A stretch of 64,000 bases of DNA from Spongiactinospora rosea (lineage in GTDB: Bacteria > Actinomycetota > Actinomycetes > Streptosporangiales > Streptosporangiaceae). Positions within the stretch are counted from its first letter, which is position 1. The number at the start of each line of letters is the position of its first letter. Under the pieces are notes generated by a model. The model did not search any database, was not told the origin of the DNA, and saw nothing but the letters and a program-made list of their open reading frames with translations. The stretch is taken from contig NZ_QMEY01000002.1 of NCBI RefSeq assembly GCF_003315795.1, positions 62,001 through 126,000 of the forward strand. The letters are read 5' to 3'. This document shows, piece after piece, positions 36,084 through 45,277 of this stretch. The position numbers were made by a program, and so were the translations under genes.

Positions 36084-37595
36084 CTACGTCGCAGAGGCGG
36101 CCGCCTCTCGCCAGATCTCGACGAGCTGCGGGGCCACCGGGGACTCGGCCGCGTGCGGGCCGAACCGCATGGTGGGGATCTCGCCGCCGGCCGCGGGTCG
36201 CCATGGGGTGGCGCGGGTGGCCGGGTCGCCGTCGCGGATGAACGCGATGAGCCCGGCATGCAGCCGGTCGGCGAGCACCTGGTTCGCCGCGGTGTTCATC
36301 CCGGCGAGCAGCCTGCTGCCACTGGCATGCCAGGTGTCGAGCAGGTCGAACGCGAAGGGAATGTCGACGCAGTGCGCGGCGCCCGCCAGCCCGTCGAACG
36401 CCGGGGATTCGACCGCGAGCTCATAGGTCCATACCCGGCGCCCGCGCTCCGCCAGACCGCGCGCCAGGCTGAGGGCCGGCATGCGGAACAGTTCGTCGGA
36501 GGTGTAGGCCCGCAGCACCTCGTATGGCGTGCGCCCGCCGTCGCCGTACACGCCATACGCATCGGACGCGTGCGTCCCGAAAGTCTCCCGCATCCGGGCC
36601 ACCACCTGCTGCGGGGTGCAGCCGACCGCGGCTGGGTCCTGGGCCAGGAAGAAGCCCATCTCATCCCCCGTCCACCCGATCAGTACATCGATCCCGGCCC
36701 TGTCGGCGAACCGCGCCGGCACGTCCTCGGTCACCAGTGGGTCGTGCGCGGTCGGCATGTACGGCGGCAGGACCGTCGCGAAGCGGCCCGGCTTCGGCCG
36801 TAGCCGCGCTGTCGCGGCGACCAGGGACTCGGCGTCCACGGCGCGTAGCTCACCACCGCCCAGCGCCTCGGCGTACCGAGCGGTGAACGCGATCGACTCC
36901 GTCCGGTCGCGCGGCCGCAGGCTCCCCGGCGCGCTCAGCAGTACCGCCCCGCGCACCGGCGGCGGATCCGGCATCCCCAACAGCGCCATCGTCGACCAGG
37001 CTCCACCCGACTGTCCGCCCACGACGATCTGGGTGGGATCGCCGCCGAACGCCGAGATGTTCGCCACCACCCATTCCAGGGCACGGCGCTGATCGGACAG
37101 CCATAGGTTGCCTCCGGTGGGATCGTCGCCATCGACGTACAGGTAGCCGAACGGCCCGAGCCGGTAGTTGATCGCGACCACGACGACGTCTCCGTGCCGC
37201 GCGAGGTTGGCCCCCGAGTAGACGTCCCACGACCCGGCGCCTCCGATGAACCCTCCGCCATGGATCCAGACCAGGACCGGGCGGCGCCGTTCGTCCAGGC
37301 CCGGGGACCAGATCGTCAGCGTCAGGCAGTCCTCCGACATGGATGCGGCGCGTATCTGATCGCCCATCAGGTCCACGACCGGCCCCGAACGGGGCTGTGG
37401 ACACACCGGGCCGTCGGAGGTCGCATCCCGCACCCCGGACCAAGCCGGGAGCGGCTTCGCGGGCCGCCACCGGCGCTCCCCCACCGGCGGGACGGCGTAC
37501 GGGACGCCGCGGAACACCGCCAGTTCCCGCTCCCATGATCCGCGAAGCGCGCCCGATGCGGGAGTGGCGATCGGCCCAGCCTCTTGAAGTGTCAT
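36084..37595 (-). CDS. Type-B carboxylesterase
   Basis: A 503-residue alpha/beta hydrolase; ATG 37595 is preferred over TTG 37601. Family hallmarks (numbered from the TTG): EDCLTL (90-95), oxyanion loop HGGGF (114-118), nucleophile elbow GGQSGGAW with Ser198, and catalytic His in AAHCVDIPFAF near 406; the acid residue should lie around 300-330. No signal peptide, so it is cytoplasmic. It hydrolyses a carboxylic ester or carbamate of unknown identity. It is downstream of the MFS gene on the same strand, 74 bases away, and convergent with the TetR gene, which suggests a detoxification or catabolic role for a substrate that the TetR senses. Confidence 0.9.
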   Translation of the reverse strand: MTLQEAGPIATPASGALRGSWERELAVFRGVPYAVPPVGERRWRPAKPLPAWSGVRDATSDGPVCPQPRSGPVVDLMGDQIRAASMSEDCLTLTIWSPGLDERRRPVLVWIHGGGFIGGAGSWDVYSGANLARHGDVVVVAINYRLGPFGYLYVDGDDPTGGNLWLSDQRRALEWVVANISAFGGDPTQIVVGGQSGGAWSTMALLGMPDPPPVRGAVLLSAPGSLRPRDRTESIAFTARYAEALGGGELRAVDAESLVAATARLRPKPGRFATVLPPYMPTAHDPLVTEDVPARFADRAGIDVLIGWTGDEMGFFLAQDPAAVGCTPQQVVARMRETFGTHASDAYGVYGDGGRTPYEVLRAYTSDELFRMPALSLARGLAERGRRVWTYELAVESPAFDGLAGAAHCVDIPFAFDLLDTWHASGSRLLAGMNTAANQVLADRLHAGLIAFIRDGDPATRATPWRPAAGGEIPTMRFGPHAAESPVAPQLVEIWREAAASAT

Positions 37596-37669
37596 GTCCA
37601 ACCCATCTCAATCGAACGGTTCATTTCAAGGACCGACGGTCGTGGATCGACCTTCCGCGGTCGGTCCTG

Positions 37670-39124
37670 TCATTTCGCCATGGCCACGGTTTCGGGCGCC
37701 GAAGTGATCCTGGCCGGAAACCCTCCGCTCAGCAGCACCGCGACCACGCCGACCACGGCGAACACCACGAACGCGAAGCTGAAGTCGCCCCACGTCGGAA
37801 GCGGCGCACCGCTCACGGCCAGCAGCGCGGCGGCGATCTGCCCGCCCAGTGACCCACCGACCGCCTTCATCACGAACGTGATGCCGCTGACGCTGGCCAG
37901 CCGTTCGCTGGGAACGGAGGCCGCGACGATGTTCATCGCCTGGGTGAGCCCCAGGCCGATGCCGACTCCGACGAGGCCCGTCGCCAGGAAGAGCACCCAG
38001 AGCTGCATGGCCCCGAGCAGCGATGCGCTCGACGTCGCAAGCGCGGCGGTGGCCACCAGCATGACGCCGCGGGTGCCGATCGCGCTCTCCAGCCGGCCCG
38101 TCAGTGGAGCGACCATCGAGCCGATGATCCCCATCGGGAACAGGATCAGGCCGGTCAGGGTCGCCGAGGCGCCCAGCCCGATCCCGGACTCCACTGGCAA
38201 CTGCACCAGGATCGGCACGAGTACGTACACCGCGATGCTCACGAACCCGATCACGAACCAGATCGCGCACACCAGCAGCACCGGCCGGTTCGCCAGCAGC
38301 CGCAGGTCTATCAGAGGCCGCGCGGTGCGCAGTTCCACGACCACGAACACGGCCAGCAGCACGACCGCCGCGCCCAGCAGGCCGAGCGTCCCGGTCGACA
38401 GCCACCCCCATGACGCGGACAGGGTGATCGCGATCAGCAGCCCGGCCACACCCAGCCCGAGCAGGGCGGCCCCCGGCCAGTCCACCGACCCCGACTCCCC
38501 CGGTGGGCAGGACGGCACCACGAACCACGCCACGGCGAACGCGACGACCAACAGCGCCAGCGGAAGCCAGAACAGCCACGTGTACGGCAACACGCTGACG
38601 ATCGGGCCCGCGACCAGCAGTCCCACCCCCATCGAAAGCGTCGCGGCCGCTATCATCAGGCCGTTGGCCGACTTGATCGCGCTCGCCGGCTGCGTGTCGC
38701 GGATGATGCCCGCGGAGACCGGCAGCAGCCCGAGCCCGGCGCCCTGGAGCAACTGTCCGATCGTGAGCACCACTATCGACGTCGAGAGCGCGGCGACCGC
38801 GGTGCCCAGCATGACGATGGCGAGCACCCACAGCAGGACCGTGCGCTTGTCACGGGTGTCGGCGAGCCGTCCGACCACCGGGGTCGCGACCGCGCCTGCC
38901 AGCAGCACACCGGTGAAGACCCAGGCGATCGCGGGCGTCGTCGCGCCGACCGCTTCCTGTACGAGCGGTAGAGCGGGCGCGAGCATGGTCTCCAGCCCGT
39001 TGTAGGCGAACAACGTGAGGAAGAGTACGGCGAGCACGACACGCGTCCGACCGGACGAGATGCTGGTGGGGGGCAACGGAACCTCCGTTTGGGCTGAGCA
39101 CGAACAGCTCGCACTGGTGGTCAT
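37670..39124 (-). CDS. MFS drug/metabolite exporter, DHA2-like
   Basis: A 484-residue membrane protein. ATG 39124 is chosen as the first start before the first membrane helix; the frame is open to 39259. About 14 hydrophobic segments are visible. The first loop has the MFS motif A-like GRLADTRDKRTVLLW, and motif C-like GLGLLPVSAGIIRD falls in the expected place, consistent with the DHA2 antiporters. It probably exports the compound or product handled by the neighbouring esterase and amidohydrolase. Confidence 0.88.
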   Translation of the reverse strand: MTTSASCSCSAQTEVPLPPTSISSGRTRVVLAVLFLTLFAYNGLETMLAPALPLVQEAVGATTPAIAWVFTGVLLAGAVATPVVGRLADTRDKRTVLLWVLAIVMLGTAVAALSTSIVVLTIGQLLQGAGLGLLPVSAGIIRDTQPASAIKSANGLMIAAATLSMGVGLLVAGPIVSVLPYTWLFWLPLALLVVAFAVAWFVVPSCPPGESGSVDWPGAALLGLGVAGLLIAITLSASWGWLSTGTLGLLGAAVVLLAVFVVVELRTARPLIDLRLLANRPVLLVCAIWFVIGFVSIAVYVLVPILVQLPVESGIGLGASATLTGLILFPMGIIGSMVAPLTGRLESAIGTRGVMLVATAALATSSASLLGAMQLWVLFLATGLVGVGIGLGLTQAMNIVAASVPSERLASVSGITFVMKAVGGSLGGQIAAALLAVSGAPLPTWGDFSFAFVVFAVVGVVAVLLSGGFPARITSAPETVAMAK

Positions 39125-39267
39125 CGGCGAGCAGGCACCACGATCGCTATCGGTTGATTCGTCCGGAGTCTCGGGGCTGTTGTATCGGTCCACGCTCAAA
39201 CCGGCGTTCGCCGAGGCTCGCCCCACCGAGCCCGGCCCGCCGCCGTTTGGAGGTGGCACGCGGTGTC

Positions 39268-40440
39268 CTACTCCGCAGCGGCCTCGGATCCGGGGGAGTC
39301 GTCGGTGGTGACGAAGTCGATGGCTGTCAGCGCCATGGCGAGAGCACCCGTGTGCATCGCCTCGAACGCCCTCGGCCGGCCCGAGTGCTCCGCGGCCGCC
39401 CGGGTGTGGAACGGGACGTCGCCCGGCCAGGTGGCGACGGAGAACAGAACTCCGGGGATCAGCCCGCTGACGTTGCCGAAGTCGGTGAACGCGAGGGCCG
39501 GCCAGTCCACCACCTCTTCGCCGAGTTCACGGAGGTTCGCCTGGATCGCGCCGCCGAGTGACCGGTCGTAGCGGATCGGCTCGCTCCCCTTTCCCTCGAC
39601 GACCTCCAGCGTGTTGCCGCTCGACTCCGCGGCGCGCCGCGCGCAGTCCACCACGGTGTCGGCAAGGCGTTCGAGCTCGGCCACGTCGTCCGCGCGGACC
39701 GCGACATGACACGTCGACCGCTCCGGGACGGCGCTGAAGGCATCGCCTCCTTGCGTGTCCAAGCGGTGGACCCGGATGCCCGCACGGGTCGACTCCGGCA
39801 AGGAGTTGATCCGTTGGTACGTCATCGCCGCCCCGTCGATGGAATTGACCCCGGCCCAGGGATCGGCGGTCGCGGAGGAATTACCCCGGAAAGCCAGTTC
39901 GAAGGTGCGGATGCCCATGCAACTGGTCATCACGCTGGTCGAGTGGTACGCGTGGAAGGTGAGGGCGGCGTCGACGCCGGCGAACGCCGCGGCGTCGATC
40001 ATCCGCGGCTTTCCCGTGAGGACCTCCTCGGCAGGACAACCGAAAACCTTTATGCGACCGGAGAACGCTTCCCGGAGCCGGGCGAGTGCGAGTCCGGCCC
40101 CGACTGCGGACCCCGCGATGAGATGGTGGCCACAGCCATGGCCGATGTCCGGCAGTGCGTCGTATTCCGCGAGCAGGCCGATCGTCGGCCCACCCGACCC
40201 CGCGTCGTACTCCGCGACGAACCCTGTCGGCAGGTCGGCGACGTCCTCGATGGTGAAGCCGGCCTTGTCCAGGGCTTCACGACACCAGCCCGCGGCGCGA
40301 TACTCCTGGTCGCTGAGCTCCGGGTTCGCGTAGATTCTCTTCGCCAGGACGTCCGCGGTTTCCCGGGTGGCCGCATGCGCCAGGCGAACCGCCTCCTTCA
40401 GCGAGCCCGCCCGCTCCGAACCTGCTTCCCGACCGAACAT
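39268..40440 (-). CDS. M20-family amidohydrolase (AbgB/carboxypeptidase-like)
   Basis: A 390-residue enzyme from ATG 40440, preceded by GAGGGGA. Metal ligands of the M20 family are visible: LAEYDALPDIGHGCGHHL (Asp and the GHGCGH histidines), PAEEVLTGK (Glu pair) and TFHAYHS; the lid domain lies in the middle (residues 185-300). Relatives include p-aminobenzoyl-glutamate and N-acyl amino acid hydrolases, so it should split an amide bond. It is first in the amidohydrolase-MFS-esterase run. Its upstream region at 40680-40695 carries the TetR operator. Confidence 0.9.
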   Translation of the reverse strand: MFGREAGSERAGSLKEAVRLAHAATRETADVLAKRIYANPELSDQEYRAAGWCREALDKAGFTIEDVADLPTGFVAEYDAGSGGPTIGLLAEYDALPDIGHGCGHHLIAGSAVGAGLALARLREAFSGRIKVFGCPAEEVLTGKPRMIDAAAFAGVDAALTFHAYHSTSVMTSCMGIRTFELAFRGNSSATADPWAGVNSIDGAAMTYQRINSLPESTRAGIRVHRLDTQGGDAFSAVPERSTCHVAVRADDVAELERLADTVVDCARRAAESSGNTLEVVEGKGSEPIRYDRSLGGAIQANLRELGEEVVDWPALAFTDFGNVSGLIPGVLFSVATWPGDVPFHTRAAAEHSGRPRAFEAMHTGALAMALTAIDFVTTDDSPGSEAAAE

Positions 40441-40833
40441 GAGTTGTTCCCCTCTCCAAGGCTCGGAGCTGGGGTATCACGACCCTTCGCCCCGGCGGTT
40501 CGACAGGACCTCTCCACGGCCTTGTCGAGAGCCATCAATCGGTGATCAGGTCGACGAAGCTCGCAATGCCGAGCCAGTCGAAACATGGTGTGACAAAGTC
40601 ACGTCGGCCCCAAGAGACAGGACGGCCTTGAATACGTCTGCGGTCTCGGGCGTCGGTCGCCGTGACGTGGCCGGACGATTGAACTGGTCCGTTTAGTTTA
40701 GTTCTCGGTAGTATATAGCGGCAAGAGACGGCGTCAAGGGTGGAGTTCGGTACGGTCCCCGGCTGGTGGGGATCGGCCGGTCACGCCTGGGCCATGACCT
40801 CGCGGCGTGTGGTCACGAGGATGAATCCCAAGG
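40441..40833. other. Promoter region of the amidohydrolase run
   Basis: 393 bases without a gene. On the minus strand a TTGCCG element and TAAACT 18 bases later (about 40698-40727) form a plausible promoter whose -10 overlaps the operator at 40680-40695. The leader to the ATG would be about 250 bases; nothing else in it is recognised. Confidence 0.45.
40680..40695. promoter_or_regulatory. TetR-type operator upstream of the amidohydrolase
   Basis: TGAAC-TGGTCC-GTTTA, identical to the TetR-gene operator at 35367 except for one base in the right arm, including the whole 6-base spacer. It overlaps a candidate -10 on the minus strand. Confidence 0.6.
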
Positions 40834-42477
40834 TCAGCGGCCGTGCCGCGGCGCGGCCTGCTCGTCCCGCACGATCTCGCGGAGCAGGAAATGCTGTAGC
40901 TTGCCGCTCGAATTGCGCGGTAGGGAGTCGCGGAACCGCAGATCCCGCGGATATTTGTAGGGGGCCAGGACCTGCTTGACGTGGTCCTGAATCTCCTTGG
41001 CCTTGGCGGCGTCGCCGGTCACGCCGTCGCGGAGCACGACGAAGGCACAGACGACCGAGCCCCGTTCCTCGTCGGGCCGCCCGACGACAGCGGACTCGAC
41101 CACGTCGGGATGAGTGTCGATGGCGGCCTCGACCTCGGGCCCGCCGATGTTGTAGCCCGATGAGACGATCATGTTGTCGCTGCGGGACTGGTAGAAGAAG
41201 TAGCCGTTCCCGTCCCGGTAGAAGATGTCACCGGTGACGTTCCAGCCGTTGAGTACGTAGTTTCTCTGACGGTCGTCGTTGAGGTAGCGGCAGCCCACCG
41301 GGCCGATGACGCCCAGCAGCCCCGGCTCGCCCGGCCCGAGTTCGGAGCCGTCAGGGCCCAGGATGGCGGCGCGGTAGCCGGGCACCGGCTTGCCGGTGGA
41401 ACCAGGACGTATGTCCTCGCCGGCGGCGGAGATGAAGATGTGCAGCATCTCGGTGGCGCCGATGCCGTCGATGACCCGGAGGCCGATCGTGTCCCGCAGC
41501 CCCTCCCAGGTGGCCTGAGGGATGTGCTCGCCCGCCGATGCCCCGGTCCGCAATCCGGCGAGCTGGTGTTCCCTCCCTTCTCGCAGGATCGCCTTGTAGG
41601 CGGTGGGCGCCGTCGCGAGAACGGTGACGCCCTCCCGCTCGACGATCTCCGCGAGCCGCGGCGGGGTGGCCGCCTCGGTCAGCATGGCGCAGGCGCCGGC
41701 CCGCAGGGGGAACACGACCAGCATGCCGAGACCGAAGGTGAAGGCCAAGGGAGCGGAGCAGGCGACGACGTCGTCCGCGACCAGCTTCAGGACATGCCGG
41801 CCGAAGGTGTTGTCGATGGACAGGATGTCGCGGTGGAAGTGCGTGGTGATCTTTGGGACGCCGGTGCTGCCGGAAGTCGGCCCGAGCAGAGCGACGTCAT
41901 CGGCGGCGGTCTCCACATTGGCGAATTCGCCGGACTTGGCGGCGGCGCGGGCGATGAGATCCGCCGGGCCGGTCCCGCCGTACTCCACCACCGTCATCGA
42001 CGACAGCGCGGTGTGGACGTCTGCGGTGTACCGGTGGTCGACCAGCGCGATGGAAGGCCGCGTCCGCTCGGCGATCGCGGTGATCTCGGGGGCGCGCAAG
42101 GCGGCCATGGTGGTGACCACGATGCCGCCGGCCTTGAGCACGCCGAGCCAGGCCGCGACCGTCCAGGGGGTGTTCGGCGAGCGCAGCATGACACGTTGTC
42201 CCGGAATCAGGGCGAGGTCCTCGGTCAGCACCTGCGCGATCTGGTTCGCCCGCGTCCGCAGCTCGCCGTACGACCAGGTCTCTCCGGCAGGCGTGCGCAG
42301 GGCCGGCCGCTCGGCCCCATATGTCGCGGTGGGGATGTCGATGAGCTCAGTGGCGGCGTTCAACCGGTCCGGGTACCGCAGGTCCGGCGTGGTGAACTCG
42401 ATCGTCGGCCACAGGTGGGCGGGAGGCAAGTGGTCGCGAGCGAAGGTGTCCAGGTGTGCGGAGGGCGAAAGGGGCAA
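40834..42477 (-). CDS. Aryl-CoA ligase, probably 2-aminobenzoate-CoA ligase
   Basis: A 547-residue ANL-superfamily enzyme. TTG 42477 is chosen because AGGA lies upstream and the family N-terminus (SAHLDTFARDHLPP) starts there; the frame is open to 42633, which would overlap the cupin gene. Motifs: GPTSGSTGVPK (P-loop, A3), GATEM (A5), GDIFYRDGNGYFFYQSRSD (A7-A8) and the C-terminal lysine in NSSGKLQ (A10). It forms an aryl-CoA from a benzoate, ATP and CoA. The 2-aminobenzoate assignment rests on the fused monooxygenase/reductase and RidA genes nearby; benzoate or salicylate analogues are possible. It lies downstream of the cupin gene in the same run. Confidence 0.85.
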   Translation of the reverse strand: MPLSPSAHLDTFARDHLPPAHLWPTIEFTTPDLRYPDRLNAATELIDIPTATYGAERPALRTPAGETWSYGELRTRANQIAQVLTEDLALIPGQRVMLRSPNTPWTVAAWLGVLKAGGIVVTTMAALRAPEITAIAERTRPSIALVDHRYTADVHTALSSMTVVEYGGTGPADLIARAAAKSGEFANVETAADDVALLGPTSGSTGVPKITTHFHRDILSIDNTFGRHVLKLVADDVVACSAPLAFTFGLGMLVVFPLRAGACAMLTEAATPPRLAEIVEREGVTVLATAPTAYKAILREGREHQLAGLRTGASAGEHIPQATWEGLRDTIGLRVIDGIGATEMLHIFISAAGEDIRPGSTGKPVPGYRAAILGPDGSELGPGEPGLLGVIGPVGCRYLNDDRQRNYVLNGWNVTGDIFYRDGNGYFFYQSRSDNMIVSSGYNIGGPEVEAAIDTHPDVVESAVVGRPDEERGSVVCAFVVLRDGVTGDAAKAKEIQDHVKQVLAPYKYPRDLRFRDSLPRNSSGKLQHFLLREIVRDEQAAPRHGR

Positions 42478-42592
42478 CGGGGGGTCCTTCCAGAAGCCGA
42501 CGGCGGGGCCGGCGGTCGAAACGCCGAGGCTCCCATGACCGCCGGCGTGATCTCCGTGCGGAAAGTTCACAGGTCCGGGAGCGTGCCGCTGG

Positions 42593-43075
42593 TCATCGAT
42601 CCAGCCAGTCGGGCAGACCGTCATCGGCGACATCGGGCAGATTGACGACGATGTTCTCCGGTGTCCGAGTGGTCATCCATACCAGCGGCTCGTTGCGCGA
42701 GAGGTTGCACTCGACGTGCGGCATGAACGGCGGCACGAAGACCCAGTCCCCCTCCACCATGTCGATGTAGTCCTCGAACTTCTCGCCGAAGTAGATGCGC
42801 GCCCGTCCCGACAAGACGTAACCGCCGGTCTCGGCCTCGCCGTGATGGTGGGACACCGAGCGGTAACCGGGCTCGTTGCTGACCTTGCCGAACCACAACC
42901 TGGTGGCCGGGGTGTGCTGAATGCTGACGCCCGAGACCCGAACGGCCCCGCCCGAGTCGGCGGCGCCGGCGTCCTCGCAGCCACCGCGAGTCACCACCGG
43001 AGCGACGAGTCCGCTGGGTAGCCGATACATCGAGTTGTCGCCTTCGAGGCGGTACGCACTGAAGTCGGGTGTCAT
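42593..43075 (-). CDS. Cupin-fold protein of the aryl-CoA cluster
   Basis: A 160-residue single-cupin protein. The metal-site motifs are SHHHGEAETGGYVLSG (motif 1, with His cluster and Glu) and PFMPHVECNLS (motif 2, His). A conserved N-terminal segment (MYRLPSGLVAPV) precedes the barrel. It could be a small dioxygenase, an isomerase or a binding protein; no product can be named. It is the first gene after the shared-motif promoter at 43231-43269 and precedes the ligase. Confidence 0.85.
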   Translation of the reverse strand: MTPDFSAYRLEGDNSMYRLPSGLVAPVVTRGGCEDAGAADSGGAVRVSGVSIQHTPATRLWFGKVSNEPGYRSVSHHHGEAETGGYVLSGRARIYFGEKFEDYIDMVEGDWVFVPPFMPHVECNLSRNEPLVWMTTRTPENIVVNLPDVADDGLPDWLDR

Positions 43076-43230
43076 GGTCGGCTCCGTTTCGGTCGTTCGG
43101 TCGTTCGGTGTGCGTCGATGGCGAGGCGGATCTGGTCGAGCGGGACCGAAGCCTCAGGCACGCGCACCAGACGTCAGTCGAGGGGTGCGGCGGGGTGCGG
43201 GGAAGATGTGGTCACGCAGAATCCACTGCG

Positions 43231-43269
43231 ATGTATCTCGTATTTTTCACGGCCGTCACCAATTGTCAA
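43231..43269 (-). promoter_or_regulatory. Shared-motif promoter driving the cupin-ligase genes
   Basis: On the minus strand, from 43269 down: TTGACAAT, three bases, then the 28-base motif (TGACGGCCGT ... AAT-CGAGATACAT, 43258-43231). TGACGG and TACAT lie where -35 and -10 elements would be (18-base spacing). Copies precede the thioesterase (44749-44787) and the hydroxylase (45278-45305). The leader to the cupin ATG is about 150 bases. Confidence 0.65.
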
Positions 43270-43351
43270 TAGCCAGCCGGGGTGACGGTCTTCGCCTCGG
43301 CCACACGGGACGGGATCGGATGGTGCGCGACGCGGGCCGGGCATGCCGTCG

Positions 43352-43756
43352 TCAGCTCAGGGCCGCGATCCAGGAGGTGGGCCAGGGCCGGCTCCGGTCT
43401 TCGCCGAGAGGAACGTGCACGGTCACGTAGCGGCCCCTCGCGGCGCGCCGCCGGGGGCGTCCGTCGAACTCCTCACCCCAGACCTCGAAGCCGAAGGTCA
43501 TGGAGGACGTGCCGATGGCTTCGACGTTCAGCATGACGGTGACCTGCTGTCCGAAGTACAGGCGCTGTTCGAATTCGACCTCGTAACGCACTCGGGGCGC
43601 GCTGCCGAAGTAGCCGGTGAGCCCGCGCTCGCGCGTCAACGCGGCCTCGGCGGCCTCCACAAACCTGGTCACGGCGGTGTTGTGGTGGTGCCCCGCGGCG
43701 TCGGTGTCACTCCATTCGACCCGCACCACGTACGTGACGGAGGGCCGGTCGCTCAT
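43352..43756 (-). CDS. 4HBT-type acyl-CoA thioesterase
   Basis: A 134-residue hot-dog-fold protein. The 4-hydroxybenzoyl-CoA thioesterase signature is DTDAAGHHHNTAVTRFVEAAE, with the catalytic Asp and the helix that follows; VEFEQRLYFGQQVTV is the second strand pair. It should hydrolyse aryl- or acyl-CoA, perhaps rescuing CoA from stalled intermediates. It follows the TesB gene by 33 bases on the minus strand. Confidence 0.9.
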   Translation of the reverse strand: MSDRPSVTYVVRVEWSDTDAAGHHHNTAVTRFVEAAEAALTRERGLTGYFGSAPRVRYEVEFEQRLYFGQQVTVMLNVEAIGTSSMTFGFEVWGEEFDGRPRRRAARGRYVTVHVPLGEDRSRPWPTSWIAALS

Positions 43757-43789
43757 ACGGCGTCGCCGGAGTCGATGGGGAGGCCGGGA

Positions 43790-44698
43790 TCAGGACACAC
43801 GGATGACCCCTTCCTGCGCGACCGTCGCGAGATGCCGTCCATCGCGGCTGAAGAAGCGGCCCAGCCCCAGGCCGCGCCCGTTCTGGGCCGATCCGGCCTC
43901 CTGGGCGTAGAGCAGCCAGTCGTCCACGGGCTCATGGCGGTGGAACCACATGGCGTGGTCGAGACTGGCGGTCGTGAGCCCCGGGAGCGCCCATGGCAGG
44001 CCCAGGACGCGCAAGATCGGCTCAAGTATGGTGTAGTCGCAGACGTAGGCGAGTGCGGCCAGGTCCCGCATGCGCGAGGTGAGTCCGTCGACGGGGCGGA
44101 GCTTGTCGAACGGCCTGACCCAGACCGCCTGGTGCGGGGCCGTCGCACCTTCCACCGTGAGGTAGACCGGGCTCGGCACGTGCCGCATGTCGAAGCCACG
44201 CCCCGACGACCAGTACGCCTTCGACTCCTTGGTCATGGTGCCGCCCGCTCGGGTGCCCGGCTGGATCGAGTCGAGGCAGGCGGCGCTGGTCGGCAACGCG
44301 TCGGGATCCGGGAGGCCCTCGGGCATCGCCGCCGCGTGATCACCCCCCGGCTCCGCACTGCGAAAGGAGGCCATGGCAATGTACGCGAGCTTGCCACCGG
44401 AGTATCCGCGGACGTGCCGGGTCGTGTAGCTGCGCCCCTCCCTCAGGCGTTCGACCTCGTAACGGATCTCGACGCCGATCTCGACGGGGCGCATGAAGTA
44501 GCTGTGCATCGAGTGCAGGCTCCGGTCGCCGCCGACGGATCGCATGGCCGCGACGGCGGCCTGGGCGACGAGGTCACCGCCGTACGCCTTGGGCCACGGG
44601 CAGTCCTGTGACGTGGCGAGATATGCCTCGTCAAAGCGCTCCGGCGGCGCCGGGGTCAGGGTGAGCGCGGCCGTCAGGGTCTCCGAGGTGGGGTTCAT
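43790..44698 (-). CDS. Acyl-CoA thioesterase II (TesB-like, double hot dog)
   Basis: A 302-residue protein from ATG 44698. Two hot-dog repeats are visible: residues 20-110 (YGGDLVAQAAVAAM, LHSMHSYFMRP) and the C-terminal repeat (SLDHAMWFHRH, WLLYAQEAGSAQNGRGLGLG), which holds the catalytic Asp, Thr/Ser and Gln positions of TesB. It hydrolyses medium or aromatic acyl-CoA. Its promoter motif at 44749-44787 lies about 50 bases upstream, giving a short leader. Two thioesterases in one cluster suggest control of CoA-ester load. Confidence 0.9.
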   Translation of the reverse strand: MNPTSETLTAALTLTPAPPERFDEAYLATSQDCPWPKAYGGDLVAQAAVAAMRSVGGDRSLHSMHSYFMRPVEIGVEIRYEVERLREGRSYTTRHVRGYSGGKLAYIAMASFRSAEPGGDHAAAMPEGLPDPDALPTSAACLDSIQPGTRAGGTMTKESKAYWSSGRGFDMRHVPSPVYLTVEGATAPHQAVWVRPFDKLRPVDGLTSRMRDLAALAYVCDYTILEPILRVLGLPWALPGLTTASLDHAMWFHRHEPVDDWLLYAQEAGSAQNGRGLGLGRFFSRDGRHLATVAQEGVIRVS

Positions 44699-44748
44699 GC
44701 GCGCTGAGTGTCCTTCAGGTCGATGGGATGCGGGTGTCAACCCAAGGT

Positions 44749-44787
44749 AGATATGTCGCATTCTTCACGGCCGTCATATATTGTCAA
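44749..44787 (-). promoter_or_regulatory. Shared-motif promoter driving the thioesterase genes
   Basis: Minus strand, from 44787: TTGACAAT, three bases, then TGACGGCCGTGAA, a base, AAT, a base, CGACATATCT (44776-44749). It matches the copy at 43231-43269 over nearly all 39 positions. The RidA gene diverges from the same interval. Confidence 0.65.
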
Positions 44788-44814
44788 TACCATCATCGAA
44801 CCCTGGAGGATGCC

Positions 44815-45234
44815 GTGAAGCCCGTCCCCGTCAACCCCGCCGCCCTGCCCACGCCGAGCGGCTTCTCGCATGGCACGCTGCACGGGAACACGCTTCACCT
44901 CGCCGGGCAGACCGCACTGGACCGCGACATGCGCATCGTGGCCGGCGGCATCGTCGCACAGTTCCGGCAGGCGTTCGGCAACGTGCTGACCACGCTGCGC
45001 GAAGTGGGCGGAGAGCCGGCGGACCTGGTCAGCATCACGATCTACCTCACCGACATCGCCGACTACCAGTCACACGGCAAGGAGATCGGCAAGGTCTGGC
45101 GAGAGATGGCAGGACCGGTCTATCCGGCCATGGCGGGCATCGGATGCACCGGGTTGTGGCAGCCGGACGCCCTGATCGAGATCCTCGGCACCGCGGTGAT
45201 CCCTGACGAGAGACTGAGGATTCCCCGCGACTGA
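44815..45234 (+). CDS. RidA-family enamine/imine deaminase
   Basis: A 139-residue trimeric-barrel protein from GTG 44815, with GGAGGA four bases upstream. Family landmarks: LHLAGQTALDRD, QFRQAFGNVLTTLREVGGEP, LVSITIYLTDIADY. The RidA arginine normally preceding the last strand is not in the usual IPxR context: the C-terminus reads GCTGLWQPDALIEILGTAVIP, so this may be a divergent subgroup (Rid5-7 type). In 2-aminobenzoyl-CoA degradation the ring nitrogen is lost as ammonia from an enamine, a fitting job for this protein (inference). Confidence 0.88.
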   Translation: MKPVPVNPAALPTPSGFSHGTLHGNTLHLAGQTALDRDMRIVAGGIVAQFRQAFGNVLTTLREVGGEPADLVSITIYLTDIADYQSHGKEIGKVWREMAGPVYPAMAGIGCTGLWQPDALIEILGTAVIPDERLRIPRD

Positions 45235-45277
45235 TGTGCCGCCTCGGTCCTGGACGGCCCTACGTGATGCGCTTTCT

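Noticed and set aside
37609..37630. Possible third TetR operator before the esterase gene (CGAACGGTTC)
   Set aside because: It shares GAACGG with the reverse of the operators, but its half-site spacing is 1 base instead of 6, so it is not the same motif.
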